From Palsa-504 sp050698735 (lineage in GTDB: Bacteria > Actinomycetota > Actinomycetes > Streptosporangiales > Streptosporangiaceae), in assembly GCA_050698735.1 (NCBI GenBank), contig JBOHCG010000042.1, forward strand, positions 1 through 25,185: a DNA stretch of 25,185 bases, read 5' to 3'. How positions within the stretch are numbered: the stretch's first letter is position 1; every line of letters starts with the position of its first letter. Shown here in pieces: positions 22,855 through 25,185 of this stretch. The notes beneath the pieces were generated by a model. It ran no database searches and had not been told where the DNA came from. It was given only the letters and a program-made list of their open reading frames with translations. A program made the translations under genes and the position numbers.

Positions 22855-23456
22855 GTGGCTGCCTCCAGCGTCAGCAAGTAGGAGATGGTGCTCGCGGTGT
22901 CCCTGTGGTGGTAACCGTCGAGGCCGCTTCCGAGTGCGGCCTCGACGTTCACCACGAGATCGTCGATGAATACCGCTCCGGCCCGGACACGCGGATCTGC
23001 TGCGGCGACTGCGCGGAAAAATCCTTCGGAAGGCTTGCGGTGGCTAATCTCGTACGAGGCGACGCACGGGGCGTGGATGCTGCCCGCTGCAAGGAGACGC
23101 CTGACCTTCGCGAAGTGGACAGGGTCGGTGTTACTGGCGAAGAGCAGGCGTTTCTCGGAGGAAAGGCGCGCGGCGATCTCGGCCATCTTGTCGTCTAGGC
23201 GGTCGATCACGAGCGCCCATGCGTCCTCGATGTCGGCCAATGGCAGCCATGGGGCACCCGCCCGGCGTGCCAGTTCGTGTGCGAAGCTTGAAAAGCCGAT
23301 CCGTCCGGACTCGAGGTCGCCAGTCAAACCATCGGCAGCTGCCGACCAGCGGTCCGGGGAAATTCCTGTCATGGCCGCCAGCGCAGCGAACTGGGCGTGT
23401 GCGACGGTACGCACGAGAACCCCGCCAAGGTCCATGACGACGAGGGGACCAGTCAT
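22851..23456 (-). CDS. HAD-superfamily hydrolase (probable phosphatase)
   Basis: 201 residues from ATG 23456, which shares its A with the TGA of the upstream glycosyltransferase (TGATG). A longer frame to 23525 lies within that gene. Motif I is VVMDLGGVLV: the nucleophile Asp9 is present, but the usual second Asp is Gly, as in the HAD-IA group that includes YihX. Motif II is LFASNTD, motif III contains the Lys in RKPSEGFF, and motif IV is VFIDDLVVNVEAA. The cap between motifs I and II is small and helical. Between two glycosyltransferases and tightly coupled to both, a sugar-phosphate phosphatase role is likely; substrate unknown. Confidence 0.88.
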   Translation of the reverse strand: MTGPLVVMDLGGVLVRTVAHAQFAALAAMTGISPDRWSAAADGLTGDLESGRIGFSSFAHELARRAGAPWLPLADIEDAWALVIDRLDDKMAEIAARLSSEKRLLFASNTDPVHFAKVRRLLAAGSIHAPCVASYEISHRKPSEGFFRAVAAADPRVRAGAVFIDDLVVNVEAALGSGLDGYHHRDTASTISYLLTLEAAT

Positions 23457-24568
23457 CAGAGTGCATCGCGGTAGCAGGCGATCACCCGTCGGGCGCAACT
23501 CTCCCATGTGTAGCGGGTCGCCCAAGCGATGCGCGCCTGCCGGGTAGCTGGCGAATCGCCGCTTTCCAGGAGCATGTCGAGTTCCCCGGCCGTGGCGCGT
23601 GGGTCGGCAGGGTCGGTGAATCTGGCCTGTTCTCCGAGCGTCTCACGTAGGACAGGCAGATCTGCGGCAAGAACGGGGGTGCCGCAACTCAGCGCCTCTA
23701 GTGGCGTGAAGCCGAAGCCCTCATGGCTGGCCAAGTGGACCAAAGCAGCGGCCCCTTGGTACAGGCCAGCTAGGTCAGCGTCATCGACCTCGCCGATCAC
23801 TTCCACATGAGGGCCGATCGCGGTGTCCCCGGCTGTGAAATCACGTCCCACCAGGGCCAGTGTCATACCGCGGCGCGATGCGGCAGTCAGGTGAAACGCC
23901 TCAACGACATCCGCCAGTCCCTTGTGGAGGCGTGCCTGCCCGACGTAAAGAACGTAGCTTCCCGGCTTGAGTCTCCCAGGCCGCCCTGTCGGAAGGTGAT
24001 CCGCCCCGTAGTAGGCCACGCTCGCCCGTGCCTCACGGCCAAGGGCCTCGGTCAGTTGGACAGCAACCGTGTTGGTGGGGGTGATGATGGACGACGCCAC
24101 GGTCGCCGTGTGGGCAACCATCCGTCCGTAAAATTCCTCATGCCATGAGACCGGGCATCGGGTTGCGCCATTCGGCCACGTGGCTCTCGCGCGAAGCGCA
24201 ATCGTTGCTTCCTGAAGCATCGCCATGCCTGCGGTTCCGAAGCGAGCGGTGAAGGCGCTGTCGGAGTAGCAGAACTCAGGATGACGGAGTCGGAGCACGT
24301 CATGAACGTTGGCCACCACCGGCACCGGGAGTGGCGCGAACGGAACCCGGTAGTCGAGCAGGTGGAGGAGGTCGGCGTGTTGCCGTCGCACGGCATCCAG
24401 TAGTCGTCCGCCCTCGGCCAAGCTGTACCGAGGTGTGCCATCAGCAGGCTCAACGTGAATGTCTAGGCCCTCCTCGGCGCTGATACGTCCGATCGCATCC
24501 GAAAGTTGCCGCGTGAGGCGGCCGATTCCGTCAGCGCCAGTGATTTGCCCATCCAACACGACTTTCAT
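23456..24568 (-). CDS. Glycosyltransferase family 4 (GT-B), paralogue B
   Basis: 370 residues from ATG 24568. GAGGGCGGG lies upstream, and a 12-residue longer frame to 24604 is not family-like. It begins MKVVLDGQITGADGIGRLTRQL, the glycine-rich N-terminal loop. The donor domain has YVLYVGQARLHKGLADVVEAF, VEVIGEVDDADLAGLYQGAAALVHLASHEGFGFTPLEALSCGTPVLAA (EX7E motif) and DLPVLRETLG. It shares the HD-x-x-R-x-R-x-PE and YSD..FT.RFG block with the glycosyltransferase at 21646, indicating duplication. It is first in the coupled GT4-HAD-GT4 operon. The Trp-rich stretch ARATWPNGATRCPVSWHEEFYG is not conserved between the two and may set acceptor choice. Confidence 0.9.
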   Translation of the reverse strand: MKVVLDGQITGADGIGRLTRQLSDAIGRISAEEGLDIHVEPADGTPRYSLAEGGRLLDAVRRQHADLLHLLDYRVPFAPLPVPVVANVHDVLRLRHPEFCYSDSAFTARFGTAGMAMLQEATIALRARATWPNGATRCPVSWHEEFYGRMVAHTATVASSIITPTNTVAVQLTEALGREARASVAYYGADHLPTGRPGRLKPGSYVLYVGQARLHKGLADVVEAFHLTAASRRGMTLALVGRDFTAGDTAIGPHVEVIGEVDDADLAGLYQGAAALVHLASHEGFGFTPLEALSCGTPVLAADLPVLRETLGEQARFTDPADPRATAGELDMLLESGDSPATRQARIAWATRYTWESCARRVIACYRDAL

Positions 24569-24627
24569 CGACCCGCCCTCAGCCAGCCGACCTTTTGGCG
24601 GCACTCAATATTTGTGCTTGACATAGC

Positions 24628-24653
24628 GAAAAAGCGGAGGACCTTCATCCTCT
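24628..24653 (-). terminator. Weak intrinsic terminator candidate after the GMD fragment
   Basis: On the minus strand a 5-bp stem (24652-24648 with 24641-24637, loop of six) is followed by CGCTTTTTCGC. It lies 10-35 bases after the stop of the GDP-mannose dehydratase fragment and before the GT4 gene, so it could end transcription of the former. Confidence 0.4.
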
Positions 24654-24662
24654 ATCACCCTT

Positions 24663-24950
24663 TTAGTGGCATCTCTTTAAAGTTTCCATGTCATTCTCGA
24701 CCATCTCCCGCACCATTTCGGTGAAGGATATTGTAGGCTGCCAGCCCAGTGTCATAGATGCCTTTCGCGCGTCGCCAACTAGTAGGTCAATATCGGCGGG
24801 GCGCAGAAACTGCGGATCAGCCTTCACGTAATCGGAGTAATCTATGCCCACATGGGAGAAAGCTGTCTCGCAGAACTCTCGAACGGAATGGTCTTGTCCA
24901 GTCGCAACTACGAAGTCGCTAGGTTCATCCTGCTGCAGCATTAGCCACAT
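24663..24950 (-). pseudogene. gmd: GDP-mannose 4,6-dehydratase, C-terminal fragment
   Basis: About 95 residues matching the C-terminal third of GDP-mannose 4,6-dehydratase. AMWLMLQQDEPSDFVVATG, SVREFCETAF, FLRPADIDLLVGDARKA and LGWQPTISFTEMVREMVEND are characteristic. The natural stop (TAA, 24665-24663) is present. Upstream of 24951 the frame no longer reads as the family: homologues have a DWG..KDYVEAMW-type sequence, but here it is DFGKPLAMW and then unrelated residues. The NAD-binding N-terminus and catalytic Thr/Tyr/Lys are missing, so this cannot be an active enzyme. The bases here are visibly AT-richer than the genes to the left, suggesting separate ancestry. GMD makes the GDP-4-keto-6-deoxymannose precursor of fucose, rhamnose and perosamine. 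Confidence 0.8.
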
Positions 24951-25185
24951 GGCCAGGGGTTTGCCAAAGTCGGCGTGACGGTGAGTGACTGGCGGGGTGG
25001 TGTCTTGACGGGCCGGCGGCCGGGCCTGCGGGCAGCGAACCGCGGCTGCTGATTGCTGTCCGTAGCGGGTCGCGGGAGCGACACGGAGTGCCTGCCGGGG
25101 CGGATGTGCTTGACGGGAGGGCGCGGCCCGTGGTGACGATTCGGGTGCTGACCGTCTGAAACGTCACCGTGAAAGGGCCGCGCCC
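24951..25185. other. Unassigned sequence at right edge, possible mobile-element end
   Basis: No gene can be supported here. The break with the dehydratase gene at about 24951 and the change in composition suggest a recombination or insertion junction. The minus-strand ORF at 24925-25167 has no family-like content. The last 67 bases form an interrupted palindrome, listed separately. Confidence 0.35.
25119..25185. repeat. Interrupted palindrome at the window edge
   Basis: GGGCGCGGCCC (25119-25129) is the exact reverse complement of GGGCCGCGCCC (25175-25185). Just inside, GGTGACG (25132-25138) pairs with CGTCACC (25162-25168). The window ends exactly at the last base of the right arm. A long stem like this could be an insertion-sequence end, a terminator or simply the repeat at which assembly stopped. 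Confidence 0.55.

Noticed and set aside
1..25185. CRISPR arrays, rRNA genes, riboswitches, complete insertion sequences
   Set aside because: I saw no regularly spaced repeats, rRNA-like blocks or intact transposase; only the edge palindrome hints at a mobile element.

Overview
The window is high-GC DNA from an actinobacterium. Supporting signs are strong G/C bias at third codon positions, GTG and TTG starts, a caa3-type CtaG assembly factor, a SigE-type ECF sigma factor, a DUF2637 (SpdB-like) conjugation-spread protein and an MshB-like deacetylase. Both ends appear to cut through genes, and the right end stops inside an interrupted palindrome, as happens when an assembly breaks at a repeat.

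Left part (1-9900), ordinary chromosomal genes: a YciI-like remnant; a TetR regulator divergent from an alpha/beta-hydrolase-cupin fusion, with a symmetric putative operator between them; a small lipoprotein; CtaG; an AAA ATPase flanked by two similar 29-bp CTAG-rich sequences; a tightly coupled pair (Cys-rich double-psi-barrel-like protein plus MauE-like membrane protein) divergent from an ECF sigma factor that lacks its expected stop codon; and a fatty-acyl-CoA ligase.

Middle (9903-11241): a tRNA-Ser(GCU) gene, then three 11-bp tandem repeats and two translationally coupled genes, the second a DUF2637/SpdB-like protein. This looks like the remnant of an integrative element at a tRNA gene. 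No integrase is visible.

Right part (11425-24950), a dense sugar locus: a TIM-barrel glycoside hydrolase; a radical SAM protein with a C-terminal cysteine region; a NodS-like methyltransferase; a UDP-sulfoquinovose synthase (SqdB) gene; an MshB-like LmbE/PIG-L deacetylase coupled to a GT4 glycosyltransferase; a GT2 glycosyltransferase; an RlmA/TlrB-type 23S rRNA methyltransferase; an NAD-dependent sugar epimerase/dehydratase; a coupled GT4-HAD-GT4 operon; and the C-terminal fragment of a GDP-mannose 4,6-dehydratase. Together these could build a deacetylated, methylated, possibly sulfosugar-containing oligosaccharide or glycoside. The rRNA methyltransferase is the type that can serve as antibiotic self-resistance, but the product is unknown and this is inference.

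The clearest anomaly is in sqdB. An in-frame TAG at 15231-15233 cuts off the conserved C-terminus, yet the same frame continues for 54 sense codons that still read as the SqdB C-terminus. The locus therefore appears to have acquired a recent nonsense mutation, or an assembly error, at that point.
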